Position numbers and translations under genes: made by a program
The notes under the pieces: model-generated
Seen by the model: the letters and a program-made list of their open reading frames with translations, nothing else
What the model was told of the DNA's origin: nothing
Database searches by the model: none
Source of the DNA: Odiellus spinosus
Lineage: Eukaryota > Arthropoda > Arachnida > Opiliones > Phalangiidae
Reading direction: 5' to 3'
Assembly (NCBI GenBank): GCA_963920705.1
Contig: OY987226.1
Span: 32,601,686-32,665,685 of the forward strand
Length of the DNA: 64,000 nucleotides
In this document: positions 1-12,203 of the stretch, in pieces
How the letters are laid out: each line of letters opens with the position of its first letter
How positions within the stretch are numbered: the first letter of the stretch is position 1

Positions 1-1090
1 CATACACACATTACTATTACTATAACTTTTTATTTATCAATATAAAGATACCTAAAACACTAGCAGACAAGTTGATCAACATACACTATACTACATAACC
101 GAACTTGTAATAATTTGGAAGCTTAAATATTATATATAGCCCATAGGTAAAACATGGTTTTTCATAGGAATAACATGGGATGCACCTTTGGTAATGTTAT
201 AACTTCTAAACCACAAGTCCTAGAGCTTTAAGATTTGGTCACGTGATAGGGGCTGCCCCTGTATGGGGGGGCTTACCTGTAATGCACCGAAGCCTAACAG
301 GAAAGCCTACCCTAAGTTTCGTAGGGGCATAAAATTTTCTTATTGAAATAACATATAAAAGTGTAATAAGGATTGATATATAAGTATTGTTTAGCTTACC
401 CATACTCCATCGGCGGGATTTCTTCCAGATCTTCTTCATCCACTTCTTCCTCCAAAACTTCTAGTTCTAATACTTCTTCATCCTCGTTCCAATCATCAAA
501 TTCCCCCTCTCTTACTTCTGCATCCCATTCGTCTATAATTTCTTCTACTATATCACCGAGGGGTGGACTATTTTGAAAATACATTAGTTATTACATACTT
601 TATTTAAATTTCGATATTGTCTTACATAATCTCGGTGATATCTCGGATCTCTCTGCGGCACATAGTGAATAGTTGGATAAAATAAGCGAGAGAGTATACA
701 AAAGAGTGAATAAGTTTCAAATGGATATTAGTATTAGACTTACAATGTTTATATACTAATCAACTCAAGGTTCTTTGATTAAAAAATCCTTCATACCCAC
801 GTTTGAGTTTAAGAGATATTTAAATGTTGTTGTCAAGGGTGAAATTCGTGGGTTATGTTGGGTATAAAAAAGGTTTTGGCCTAAATTTGATATATGAATA
901 AATTGACTATATTAGCATATAAGTACTTTTTTACCCTGAAGTAAAGTAGAGTCTATGTCTTTTGGAGGACACTTAATTATTCTATTTTCCCACGACGTAA
1001 TATTAGGCGTTCTTAACCTTGAAGAATATTAAATTTCTCGCATCCTTTCAAGATCTGTCGCACATAAGTTTACTGATTTTATAATATATT
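1..1090. other. AT-rich flank, no clear element outside the acidic ORF
   Basis: AT-rich unique-looking sequence. Apart from the acidic minus-strand ORF at 396-584 I see no gene, tandem repeat or inverted repeat. Confidence 0.5.
396..584 (-). CDS. Small acidic ORF, function unknown
   Basis: 62 codons, ATG to TAA, dominated by Glu and Asp (about half of residues), with IPPMEYG at the end. The stop overlaps a donor-like GTAAGC, so it could also be a first exon. Not recognised; acidic low-complexity frames also arise by chance. Confidence 0.3.
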   Translation of the reverse strand: MYFQNSPPLGDIVEEIIDEWDAEVREGEFDDWNEDEEVLELEVLEEEVDEEDLEEIPPMEYG

Positions 1091-1097
1091 TTCAGAT

Positions 1098-1975
1098 ATG
1101 TTACAAAACCAATTTGATGATATATTCAAGTACAATAAAACAAGCATTTCTTCAAATCAAATTGTTGCGTGCTTCTGTTGTGAAACAAGTTGTGAAGTTA
1201 CTATTCAACCAAGTGAAAACGTGACGATTTATTACTGTTTAAATACCAAATGTGTTTGTTATAAGAAATCAGTTTATATTAAAACTGGTTTAGAATTATC
1301 AAGTATCCTACCGGAAACGTTTCCTCAACATTTACCAGATAATTTCTTTTGCGTAAATTGTGATTTATTCAGTTGGAAACGTCACCGTTACTTAAAACCT
1401 TGTAAATTGTACGAAAATCAAAACTATTTGTGCATTTATCCGAAAATATGAGCATGTATTCTTCGTACCATTTTTATGAAGAGTTTAAAATTAAGGAATT
1501 AGGACGCCTAATTGCGTCTGAATTGTTAAAAAATGTACGTGGATTAGTCGTTACAATAACCCCTCACCTCAATAGACATAATTCTAATCCAATGATAATT
1601 GATGCGCGAGATTGTAGTGAACATATTTTAACGACAGAATGTAGATTAGGAATGATACATAAATATTACCACGATCAAAAATGGAGATGTACCAATATCA
1701 GAAAAACAGCATTAGTCCTTGGATATATTTGTCATAGCGCTATGGCTGCACAGTGTGTTATAAATACAGCGTTAATTAAATTATTGTATGAAATTGGTTC
1801 AAACAGAACATTTAAAAACACTGAGAAACTTGGATCAACCGCCGGTTTGGCTTACCGCAAGAACCTTCTGAAACTAGGTGAAGTAGAACGAATTATTCGA
1901 AAGCAAAGAAAGTTTCATTGGACTTATTTGGAAGAACTATTTCAGAGTTCGAAAACCATCATATTTTGTTTCTAG
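1098..1975 (+). pseudogene. Unidentified Cys-rich gene, frame-broken and cut by a transposon
   Basis: Two overlapping open segments in different frames: 1098-1451 (117 aa) and 1430-1975 (181 aa). Both have coding-like composition. An acceptor-like tract (ATATTTTCAG) sits just before ATG 1098. The first segment has Cys pairs (CFCC, CLNTKCVC, FFCVNCD) suggesting metal binding. The second has RDCSEHILTTECRLG and a hydrophobic stretch near GYICHSAMAAQC. Its real reading stops near 1947, where the foldback element begins; the last residues to 1975 belong to that element. A frame-compatible continuation resumes after the element at 4355. I do not recognise the family. An old gene from a large DNA virus or a lineage-specific arthropod gene are both possible; neither is tested. 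Confidence 0.5.
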
Positions 1976-4353
1976 GGTTTTTTGGGCCATAGAACACGAT
2001 TCCGAAAGTTTTATAGCGATCGGGCAAGCCGTTTTTGAGATACAGCATTGGTCATTTTAGGGAAAATAACCACCACCCCTAAAACACTTTTAAATTTATC
2101 TCAGCTGCTATTTGTCAAAAAAGATCGTGTAAGAGCTTATTTTAAAGACTTTTTAGAGCCAAAAAAGAATATTACGTCAAATTATTCATCCGGATAATAT
2201 TAAAACGTTAGCAGTTTTCAAAATCTTTGACCTTTGATTTTGACATTTCACTACAATTAAAGGTCAAAAATTTGGTCATTTTCGAAATACTCGCCTTCTA
2301 ATGCATATGAATCACTTAAAATCCCAATGCAGTATTTTTTGTTTCCGAGATATCGATTTTTGAAATTTACCCCGCATTTTGAAAAAAAAAAAAAAAGAAA
2401 ATTAAAAAATACATATATAAATATGTACAGGGTGTTTCGAAAATGGTTGTAGGTCCGAGCTACAGTAGGTTCTATGGGTCATTTTAAGACGAAAATGTTC
2501 TATGACGTTTTGTCGTACGTGGCGCCATTCCAGAGTTACGAAATGAGTTATGCGTGGATGACCCCTTAACGTGCATTAATAAACACATAATCAATGATAA
2601 AAAACGCTTATCATTAAAATACGCACTAGCACTTTTATAATACCAGCTTAATAATTAAGTTTTTTTTATCATTGAGTATACGTTTATTAATGTAAGTCAA
2701 GGGTTCATCCTCACATGATTCATTTCGTAACTCTTAAACGGCACCCCGTACGACAAAACGTCATAGAGAATTTTAGTCTTAAAATGACCAAAAAAACTCA
2801 GTGTAGCTCGGCCCTACCACCATTTTCGAAACATCCTGTATATATATAATTATTTTCAGCACTGTTTGTCAGAAGTGGTGTCGTCTGCTAATTGAAGTTA
2901 GGGAAGCCCGAGCAAAAACGCCTTTTGAAAATAGATGGTAATTGCTCTTGTTGAATGGCAAATAATGCCTGTCATTTAAATACTTTTACTCAGACAGTGG
3001 GGATAATCACTAAACTATCTGAAGACGATAAAGTAACGTTAAGCTGCAGAACCTCTATACCAATAAGCAGAATTAGAAACATGTGCCACCACCACAACGA
3101 AGAACATTTGAAAAGGTACTTTCAACGGCAAATCAAGTGTGCGAATCCTTTAAACATTCATGACTTAACTGAACGACGAAAATCGCTGAGATTAATTTCC
3201 TTGGACTTGTACAAACGATTGAAAAAATTGCGTATTGATGTTGTCGTAGGAGATAATCTATGTGTCGAGTGTCAAATGCGGTCGAATCGCGGTTCAAATA
3301 AAACTTAAGAGCGATGCTTCAGCTCATATATTTCTAATCCTGCTTATTGGTATAGAGGATCTGCAGCTTAACGTTACTTTATCGTCTTCAGATAGTTTAG
3401 TGACTATCCCCACTGTCTGAGTAAAAGTATTTAAATGACATGGTCTATTTGCTGTCCAAAAAGAGCAATTACGAGTTCTTTTGGTCATTTTAAGACGAAA
3501 ATGTTGTATGACGTTTTGTCGTACGGGGCGCCGTTTAAGAGTTACGAAATGAATCATGTGCGAATGAACCCTTGAGGTAAATTAATAAACGTATATTCAA
3601 TGATAAAATATGCTTAATTATTTAGCTGTTATTATAAAAGCGCGCGAGCGTATTTTAATGATAAGCGGTTTTTTTCATTGAGTATGCGTTTATTAATACA
3701 CGTTAAGGGGTCATCCACGCATGATTCATTTCGTAACTCTGGAATGGCGCCACGTACGACAAAACGTCATAGAGCATATTCGTCTTAAAATGACCCATAG
3801 AACCCACTGTAGCTCGGACCTACAACCATTTTCGAAGCACCCTGTACATTTATTTATTTTTTTATTTTTTTTTCAAAATGCGGGGTAAATTTCAAAAATC
3901 GATATCTCGGAAACAAAAAATACTGCATTGGGATTTTAAGTGATTCATATGCATTAGAAGGCGAGGATTTCGAAAATGACCAAATTTTTGACCTTTAATT
4001 TTAGTGAAAGGTCAAAATCAAAGGTCAAAGATTTTTAAAACTGATAATGTTTTAAATATTATCCGGATGAATAATTTGATGTAAAATTCTTTTTTGGCTC
4101 TAAAAAGTCTTTAAAATAAGCTCTTACACGATCGTTTACGACAAATAGCGGCTGAGATAAATTTAAAAGTGTTTTAGGGGTGGTGGTCATTTTCTCTAAA
4201 ATGACCACTGCTGTATCTCAAAAACGGCTTGCCCGATCAGTATAAAACTTTCGGAATCGTCTTCTGTGGCCCAAAAAACCCTAAAATTAAAATATGTTGG
4301 TTTTCGACAGGGGTGGGGTTCAAAGCGTTGGTTGAGCTGTCCAAGAATGCCCC
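1948..4353. mobile_element. Foldback element, copy 1, inserted in the Cys-rich gene
   Basis: A long inverted repeat: left arm about 1948-3081, right arm about 3331-4353, with a loop near 3082-3330. The outer ends read CGAAAACCATCATATTTTG on the left and its complement near 4290-4310. Each arm contains a copy of the ACAGGGTGTTTCGAAAATGG MITE (2428-2840; 3465-3850). The left arm has about 95 bases (2841-2936) missing from the right. The right end runs 50 bases further than the left. A near-identical second copy lies at about 42160-44570. It displaces a gene, so it moved or was copied here recently. Confidence 0.85.
2955..3308 (+). CDS. Small ORF in the loop of foldback copy 1
   Basis: 117 codons across the left arm tip and the loop. 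It contains CHHHNEEH, then KCANPLNIHDLTERRKSLRL and a closing GDNLCVECQMR. The spaced Cys/His and CxxC suggest a small zinc-binding fold, perhaps the leftover of a transposon protein. In copy 2 the same frame has a stop (TGA at 43303-43305), so it is probably not under strong selection. Confidence 0.4.
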   Translation: MANNACHLNTFTQTVGIITKLSEDDKVTLSCRTSIPISRIRNMCHHHNEEHLKRYFQRQIKCANPLNIHDLTERRKSLRLISLDLYKRLKKLRIDVVVGDNLCVECQMRSNRGSNKT

Positions 4354-4354
4354 A

Positions 4355-4480
4355 GGGATTATAACCCAGAGAACAGAGTCTTTAGAAATGATACATTAAG
4401 AGATTTCTATGTTGATCAAGAGGTATATTATCAAGAAGCATGGGATTCGGAGCCTGATGATTATGTATCTGGTTATTAAA
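4355..4480 (+). pseudogene. 3' end of the interrupted Cys-rich gene
   Basis: After the foldback element an open frame of about 41 codons runs to TAA (4478-4480), with AATAAA overlapping directly after it. It is acidic and Tyr-rich (VDQEVYYQEAWDSEPDDY). Its frame fits the segment that stops at 1947, so it is read as the displaced 3' end of the same gene. Confidence 0.5.
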
Positions 4481-4819
4481 TAAAATGAGATTTGTGCTTA
4501 AAAACGTTTCAGTCTCCCTTTTGAAACGGTTAAAGAAGAGCCTGTTGAGCTTGACTCCCTTTCAAGCTTTGACCTCCCTTTGACCTCTGGCACGACTCGT
4601 CCATGGGAACAACACACCTGGCCTAAAATACCTGACGAAACGTCAACATTTATCCATCCATGCCTGGTCCAAACTCTGATCCAGCGAAAAACGATCGCAG
4701 CGCCGCTGTTGAGGAATGGGGGAGTTAGCTCCCCGTGTATGTTATTACTACTGTTTGGTATAGCTGAATGATCTATAATTAGATCATTTTGGAAAAAAAT
4801 TCGGTACAGGCGTATCTAA

Positions 4820-5230
4820 AGCCTCGTTCATACTCGAGGGCAAAATCGGTTCCAAAACCAGTACGAAGCGTTTTCCCTGGTTCACAGGCTGACAAGACGG
4901 TTCGTGGCTGGTTTTCCCCGGTTCGACCTATGCCAAGGCTTAAAAAAATGCCCAGAATTTAAGATTTTTAAATAATTATCTCAAACTAATTAGCAAATCG
5001 TGTTTGTAACTAGATGGTTAACAATTTTTGACAGAAACTATAATTTTAATCGCGTTATTTTAAGATTTATCAGCAAATTTGTCTCCTGCCTCGTTATTTT
5101 CTTGGCGGATTGAACCAAAGCGACTTGACCAAATTGCTTCCTGAACCAACACGAACTGATTTCTCACGATGGTTTGATAACCAGTTATAGACATCGAAGC
5201 GCATTTAGGTCTATGTATGAACGAGGCTTA
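4820..5230. mobile_element. MITE with AAGCCTCGTTCATA ends
   Basis: Inverted termini AAGCCTCGTTCATAC at the left and GTATGAACGAGGCTT at the right enclose about 410 bp rich in CGGTTC motifs. No coding frame. Target duplication not resolved (TA possible). Confidence 0.6.
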
Positions 5231-5234
5231 ATAG

Positions 5235-6245
5235 AAACTTTCCCTTTTCTATAGGATCACCCATAGAATAAGGAGTTGCTTATGAATAAGACTGTCCGTA
5301 TACGATGTTTATACCATTTCGAATTATAATGATATAAATTTTTTTAATTTCGCACATTACACTAACGTGTTCAATCGAATCATGTTTCGATCCTCCATTA
5401 ATTTTAAATTAGTATCTTCATGGATCAACTTAATTAATAAGTTATAATTATACGAACATTAATCAAAGAAATTAAAGCGAGAGTCTTATAGTAAAGGATT
5501 TTTTAATGAGACTTTAAATTTAAACTTTCCTACAGCAATAATATTTTCTCAAAAAATATTGTCATTTTCTAGGGGTTTGAGACCAAACTAAGTTTATAAA
5601 GTTTTTCTTATAGTTTTTACAAACTACCGCTAAGTGACACCCGTTAAATAACCAAGCCATTACATTAACCTACAATTATACTAGGGAAGCGATACTCACA
5701 ATGCGCTAGTATAGTTGCGGATAAGTTTTGTCGCCTATCACGCCAACATAATACATTATTCTAACTATAACCACTTAAAACAATTTTTCTGACAATCAGG
5801 GCGCAAAATCTATGGTACAAATATCAAGCTTTTTCACGGTTTTATTTTAAAAACAATGTTATAGAAAAAAATATTAAAATTGGCCAGTAAATGCCAAAGA
5901 TTTTCTGAGATGATTGAAATCCTCTCACGTATTTAAATATCAGTCAGCAAAGGGTCAAATTTCTCCATTTTCTTACACGATTATGTCAGTGCGTGACTTT
6001 ACTAAAGTGCAAAAGTTATCTCTTGTCAAAGTAGATCTTATATCTAAAGTAGACCAATAATGCTACCTCTCCAGTTTGAATTTCACATGTAATATTTAAT
6101 TTAATTTAAATTTAACTTGAAACTCAAGGAAGACAGGTCTACTGACATTCACCATACAGCGTGAGCAAGACGTGGTTAACAAACATTACTCGGATTTTGA
6201 CCTTGAGTGTCACTAAACAATTTCTCTAAGTTGTAAACACATACA
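5235..6245. other. Intergenic, nothing recognised
   Basis: AT-rich sequence, no ORF with coding character and no repeat detected by reading, up to the MITE at 6248. Confidence 0.5.
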
Positions 6246-6247
6246 CC

Positions 6248-6434
6248 CCCTACGAAAAAAAGTTAGCCTTAAGAGGTCTTGGGGAAGTCTTTCGGGTGTC
6301 TTATGTAGTCTTAAGAGGTCTTGGGAAGTCTTCCATTACGTCAAGAAGTCTTGGGGAGGTCTTAAAGATTTCACCAAGACTTTTGTAGCGTTCTTGAAGA
6401 CCTCTTCAGATCGAACTAACTTTTTCCGTAAGGG
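6248..6434. mobile_element. CCCTTACGG MITE, copy 1
   Basis: First of about 15 copies of the family CCCTTACGGAAAAAAGTTAG...AACTTTTTTCCGTAAGGG. The inside is built from subrepeats AGTCTTAAGAGGTCTTGGGG and relatives. About 187 bp. Confidence 0.85.
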
Positions 6435-6823
6435 ACACGTCAATTTATTAAGTCAGGGGCCTGAACTTATATGATATAAGGAGACGTTGGTCATCCGCTT
6501 GCAGTCAAAAGATTGGGAAATGTACATTTAAAATTTTTAAAATTCTTTGAATAAGACAGAACAGTGTCATCGTTTTGACATCCAATAGAATTTTGCCCAC
6601 TAATCTACGAAATACCTATACCATGCCAGTCACCATAACCATGAGACTGGTGTCTTTTGTAGGGTAAAAACTATCTCAATATGGCTATGCTTGTCACACG
6701 CTTGTCAGAATGAATATTTTCATACTATAAACTTCAAAATCACAATTCTTTTTCCATGTCGTGTAATTTCTCATTTATAGTTTAATGCAGGAAAATTCTA
6801 AGACATTATTTAAATTGAAACTA

Positions 6824-7013
6824 CCCTTACCGAAAAAAGTTAGTCTTAAGAGGTCTTGGGGAAGTCTTTCGGGTGTCTTACGTAGTCTTAAGAGGTCTTG
6901 GGGAAGTCTTCCATTATGTCAAGAATTCTTGGGGAGGTCTTAACGACTTCTTCAAGACCTTTTTAGTGTTCTTGAGGACCTCTTCACAACAGACTAACTT
7001 TTTTCCGTAAGGG
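6824..7013. mobile_element. CCCTTACGG MITE, copy 2, TA target duplication
   Basis: Clean termini CCCTTACC and GTAAGGG flanked by TA on both sides (6822-6823 and 7014-7015), which suggests a Tc1/mariner-type mobilising transposase. Confidence 0.88.
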
Positions 7014-7439
7014 TAAAAATGGAATAGCTTTAGAATTTATCTTCGGAATCACCATGACAAAAAACGTATTCAAGAATATTTTCGGAATTTTTAAACAGCG
7101 ATTAATTTCCGTTTGGTGATATTTGAAAAAAATTAAATATAAATTTGGGCCAATCACATTAATTTTGCCTTCAACAGTGCATGTAATGTTCTAACATTAT
7201 CTCTAATACGTTTTTAGGCATGTTGATTCCGAAAATAAAATCAAACGCTGTTCCTTTTTTAGCTCCAAGTTTCCCTTTAATGTTTAGTGCCATTGTTTCA
7301 GAATTAACTCGTTAGATACAGTAACCTTAAGAAATTTTAACATGGCAAGGACACTAAGTAGGCCATTCAACAGCGCTGGCGACATCTAGTGACACTATAG
7401 GAAGCCTACATCCAGTTGCAAAATGTTTGAGCCGTAGGT

Positions 7440-7606
7440 AGAGCTTGGGGTTTGGACAAGATAATCTATAAATATTTGGTTAATAATCACTTAATTAGTT
7501 AATTATTCACGATTACATTGCATTTATCATAGGCTCCCCGTGGATAATTTCAAATTACGAATAAAGATAAAACAAACGGATATTTTCTTGTCCAAACGCC
7601 GAGCTC
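7440..7606. mobile_element. Short TIR element GAGCTTGGGGTTTGGACAAG
   Basis: 165-bp element; right end is the near complement (CTTGTCCAAACGCCGAGCTC). TA flanks both sides. Non-coding MITE. Confidence 0.65.
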
Positions 7607-7609
7607 TAG

Positions 7610-8225
7610 CCGTAGGTTCCTTAATTAGTTGAGCAACGTACTGTTTCCTGGTTTCATTTTATTAATTGGCACAAAATCAGTAATTCCCTCTTGTAATTAT
7701 ATGGACTAGCGAAGATATGCACAGTGAAAATTAATGATGAAAACTGTTTCTCAAGCAAACAAATTATTATAAATTTAATTTAATGTGAATTAAAGTTCAA
7801 TATATCCATGCGAAACAAATAAATAAGGAATAATTCTGAATTTCAATCAAGTTGAGCTTGAATTTGATGAATTTTAACTGCTAACCAGTTCAATTACAAT
7901 GAAACAGCAAGATTAATCGTGTTATATCGGAAACTTATAAAAAAATTACTTTGGGAAGAAGCCTTTAAGTAGACAAAAGCGGCATGTTCAAATCTTGAAT
8001 AAACTAAACTTGTTTTTTGGCATGGTCTAAAGAGAACTAAAGTGACTTTGCCCAATAATAGCCAGCTTGTACTGTAATAGTACAAATCGGTTTAATCTAG
8101 AGTAAATTTTGACGAGAGCTCACATGCCTCGTTACTGTTGAAATAACTAATCAAGCCACGAAAATTATAGACAAGAGGTGATTAAATCTGAAACAGGTCC
8201 TTCTTCTAAGGTAAAAGACAACTTG
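7610..8225. other. Intergenic, nothing recognised
   Basis: AT-rich single-copy-looking sequence. The minus-strand frame at 8085-7894 lacks coding character. Confidence 0.45.
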
Positions 8226-8232
8226 GTGACAC

Positions 8233-8547
8233 CAAGAATAGATTTAACACAAGAATATGGAAGAGCTATACCTTTGTCTGCGCGCTAGTCACAATCGGGC
8301 GGAGCCTACGGAGGTCTTACGCCGCGCCTAATGTCACGTGCACAGGAAGCGGTTGGCGGTTTTCTACGATAAGTGCGGGAATAGCCGCTGGCGGCAAAGT
8401 TAGCTGACTGTCGCGGACCTCAGAAGCTCGTGATAGGGTGAAAATCATAACGCATATAACGTCAAATCTAGTAAGCTCCATTCGTGACTAGCGTTATACT
8501 AGAGCTATAGCGTACGGTTCCATATTCTTGTGTTAAATCTATTCTTG
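8233..8547. mobile_element. MITE CAAGAATAGATTTAAC, 7-bp target duplication
   Basis: 315-bp element with 30-bp inverted ends (CAAGAATAGATTTAACACAA) and a perfect 7-bp direct duplication GTGACAC at 8226-8232 and 8548-8554. The GC-rich core is unlike the surroundings. A related copy lies at 48289-48516. Confidence 0.9.
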
Positions 8548-8559
8548 GTGACACTCAAA

Positions 8560-9550
8560 CAGTACACCTTTGGATATATATTACCCTAGGATGTAGCCAC
8601 TTAATCTTCAATACAATTACAGTAAGTACATGGTCAGCGTATGAATAAGGACCTATTTTCTCTCTGTAAAAATATGTCACTGAACCGAAGTTCTCTGATT
8701 TTATCTAGTTACAGGCTTCCTCCGGAATAAAATTGACTTCAGATATAATTTACAATTGATCAATGCTGAGTTTGGCATCAGAAGAGCGCTACATTAAACT
8801 AGGGGGCAAGGAGGGGATAGGATATAAACGAATAGATCTCTTGGTCTTCCACTTAAATAGTGGAAAACATTAGAAACGTAAGGCAATTTCACCTTCGAAC
8901 TAGCCAAATAGCATGAACTAATAGTAAAGCAGAAATCAGTCAAAAGAGCTATTATAGTTTCGCCTGTAAAAAGCGACTATCGCACCACGCAAATAAGAGT
9001 AAAGTGATGGTTATACTTCCTAACCGAAATAGACACGATTAATGGTAATTAGGTAGAATGACGACGGAGAGCCTTTTTCACCCTGTATCAGTTACTAGGG
9101 CTCGTTTTCACTGTCCTGAACTAGGTATTTCCCAGGACAGTGAGAATAAAAAGGGAATAACTAGTTTTTCCACTTTTTGATCCGATTAAACTGGCTTAAA
9201 CCATGGAAAACTCTACTGGGTTTAACATTGTATCACTCCACCGCAGCTAAATTTTTCCCATTTGATCTGCTTATCCTGTTAGGATAACCCCTTATGGTGT
9301 TTTTCTACAATTTATGGTTCATGCCGTGTCAGATCTACAAGTAGCAACGTATTCCGCAGTGTGATGTATCAGAAAACTCTCAGGACTGATTTTTACTAAA
9401 CGTTCTTGCCCCGTTTCACAACTAGGTCTGTGAAAGGCTCAAATCCACATGATTCCACCTTTTACAATACATAAATTGCTTAGCAATGGAAGCGTTTGCG
9501 CACTCTTTAGACTCATGAAAATACTTTCACTGAAATTCTTCGAGTCAGTC
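8560..9550. other. Intergenic with one short hairpin
   Basis: No gene seen. A CACTGTCCTG / CAGGACAGTG inverted pair near 9110-9144 forms a short hairpin. Confidence 0.4.
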
Positions 9551-9551
9551 C

Positions 9552-10003
9552 ATCCATGGATTAATCAACCTCACAGGGATAATTCACTATACTGGTAGCT
9601 GAAGTTGTTTGTTTCAAACATGGCTGCCAGACATTTTACCGACACAAATCCGGAAGTAATCCATGTGAGGGCATCGTCTGCTTCAATATTCCCTAACGAA
9701 AAAAAGATAGTCTTAAGAGGTCTTGGGGAAGCCTTTCGGGTGTCTTATGTAGTCTTAAGAGGGCTTGGGGAAGTCTTCCATTACGTCAAGAAGTCTGGGA
9801 TTGGTCTCAAAGACTTTCTCAAGACTTTTGTAGCGTTCTTGAAGACCTCTTTAGATCAGAATAACTTTTTTCCGTAAGGGTTTCACCCCGTGTATCAATA
9901 ACTAGAAACTTCCGGTGTAGAGACAATTTTTGTCACCAGGGTGCGATTCGAACAATCATTTTACCAGAGTGAATTATCCCTGTGAGGTTGATTAATCCAT
10001 GGT
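9552..10003. mobile_element. Inverted-repeat element split by a MITE
   Basis: About 40-bp inverted ends (CCATGGATTAATCAACCTCA at the left, complement at 9963-10003) enclose a core into which a CCCTTACGG MITE (9691-9880) has inserted. No coding capacity. Confidence 0.75.
9691..9880. mobile_element. CCCTTACGG MITE, copy 3 (nested)
   Basis: 190-bp member nested in the element 9552-10003. Left end CCCTAACG is slightly decayed, right end CCGTAAGGG intact. Confidence 0.82.
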
Positions 10004-10004
10004 T

Positions 10005-11125
10005 TATCACTACACTATTCGGACGCAATACAAATGAGAGAAAATAGACAAAAAATTGATCTTTATGCCGAAATAAACAATTCAAGAAATTGCGCGAATT
10101 TTACATCTATGTGCGTTTGAATGGTCTTAACAAAGGAACCAAGGAGGAGTTCATAGTTTGAATGTGGTTCAAAAAGTGTGACTTAGTTAAGGCCATTTAA
10201 CAGTGGTTATTTGACCAAGGTCGATAAATTACCAAAACTAGTTTTAAAAAAGCTAATATTTAGTGAATTTCTTATCATATACCAATAAATAGGATTAAAA
10301 CGTTAAAATTCTTTTAGTTATTAGTCTAAATTCTACTTGGCTTTTAAATTTACAGAGGTGGGAAGAGATTTAAGGGTCACTTTTTTTGTAATACGATTTC
10401 AGTTTTATAAATAAATAAAGAAAAAATTATATTGGCAAACAAATTACCCCTTATTTTTTTATATATATATGAATTAAAATTTATTTACAAAAGATGTTTT
10501 TGGTCACTGGTTTAGGTGAAAGAAGTACTGGCTAAAACTACTTTTATTATTCAGTGTAAAAGTCCATCATTAAATACTTGATAATTTTTTGTACCTGAAG
10601 ATAGTTTTGTTCAAAATAAAATATTTGAGTAGATGCGGTAAATTATGGCTAAACTGATTGCTTTTTTGGATCAATTAGTGGTCCAAAAATTATTTACGAA
10701 AAAATCTTAAGAAAGCGAGAAAATCCGCAACAAAAATTTAAAACAACACCGGTATTAAACAAATTTCAGTCTCACTATTTTCTTTAAGTTTTCCCCAATA
10801 TCACAGCCAGTAAGGCGTTGGACAAAACACGCACCAATGGTAAGAAAAAAATCTGTTTTTTGAATATCAAGTAGCATCGGAGAGTACTTGAAAGATCTTC
10901 CATTTAATTTCAGGCGGAGCACAGTTGTAGAAACGAGAACCATCTTGAGGTGATATAAAATATTTTGAACTTCTACATGTACAAACAATTTTTTTTTTTT
11001 AAGATTTTAAGTTTTAGGATGTTTTAAAACGAGATGATTCAACCTGTTAAAAGATTCGTGTATATTAAACAATTATTGATATATAAAATGGTAAAAATAT
11101 TCGGTATTTCGAAATGGCTAATTTA
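10005..11125. other. Intergenic, nothing recognised
   Basis: Very AT-rich. A minus-strand frame (10988-10755) has no convincing coding signs. Confidence 0.4.
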
Positions 11126-11127
11126 GA

Positions 11128-11309
11128 CCCTTACGGAAAAAAGTTAGTCTGATCTGAAGAGGTCCTCAAGAATGCTACAAAAGTCTTCCCCAAGACCTCT
11201 TTAGGCTAAATAAGACAACTGAAAGAATTCCTCAAGACCTCTTAAGACTAAAAAAGACACCCGAAAGACTTCCCCAAGATCTCTTAAGACTAACTTTTTT
11301 CGGTAAGGG
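11128..11309. mobile_element. CCCTTACGG MITE, copy 4
   Basis: Intact ends CCCTTACGG and CGGTAAGGG, about 182 bp, opposite orientation to copies 1-3. Flanks do not show TA. Confidence 0.85.
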
Positions 11310-11481
11310 TCGACTAATGATGTCACCATAGGTCGGAGGATTTTTTTCCAATTTTACACCCACTGTTAGTACTCACTTTGAAACTAATATGTATCTGAAA
11401 TTTGAGCAGAAAATATGCATTCGTTTTGGAAATATGAGGATTTAAAGGGAAACTTGGAGCTATAAATGTTACAGTTTTCCC

Positions 11482-11559
11482 CGTCTTGGGAAGTCTTTCA
11501 AGGGGACACCTGAAAGACTTCCCCAAGACCTCTTAAGACGAACATTTTTTGGTAAGGGG
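11482..11559. mobile_element. CCCTTACGG MITE, fragment
   Basis: Right half only: CTTGGGAAGTC subrepeats and end TTTTTTGGTAAGGGG. Confidence 0.7.
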
Positions 11560-12085
11560 ATGGTCCAGGTCTCTAATTAGTTTGAAATATAAATATTTAC
11601 TTCTCAAAATCAATAAAAAGAAAACTATCTGGAGACTTAAAATTTTGCGTCAAGCGCAAGTTCCAAACAAAAATATATTAATATAAGTCAACACGCGCTT
11701 TAACCGTTATTTCTAATCACCAGCCTTTTAAATTAAAATTTCTATCATATGATACCAATATATTATACAAAACCATTTTAATTATATAAAATGAAAATCA
11801 AAAATTCAACAGTCCTCATTACCGAACTCTATTAAGCGCTGTCGTAATGACGCCATTAGAATTTTGTGGCCAAGATGTGAATTACTGAATGCAAAACAAA
11901 AGCTAAGCTGTATATTTGGGGTGGATGATTTTATAATACACGTTTATGATCACCAAATTTAACTGCCTGGGAATATAAAAACTTTAAAATATTTGGTTGG
12001 CTCTCTTAAATTTACATTTTGACGTGGTTATTGAGAAGGAAAAAATAGTGAGGCCACAACCACCAAGATCATAAACGGGTCAAGC

Positions 12086-12091
12086 TTTATT
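12086..12091 (-). terminator. Possible CDC42SE polyadenylation signal
   Basis: AATAAA on the minus strand, 113 bases beyond the stop codon. If the donor at the stop codon is used, this signal would lie in an intron. Confidence 0.4.
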
Positions 12092-12203
12092 TTGAACCAA
12101 AATTTTTAAGCTCATGATCAAATGAAAGTCAATTTTCGGCGGCTTATTGAGCTTAATTCTGCGCTTGCCAATAACTATAATCAAGCAACGGGTGTGTACT
12201 TAC

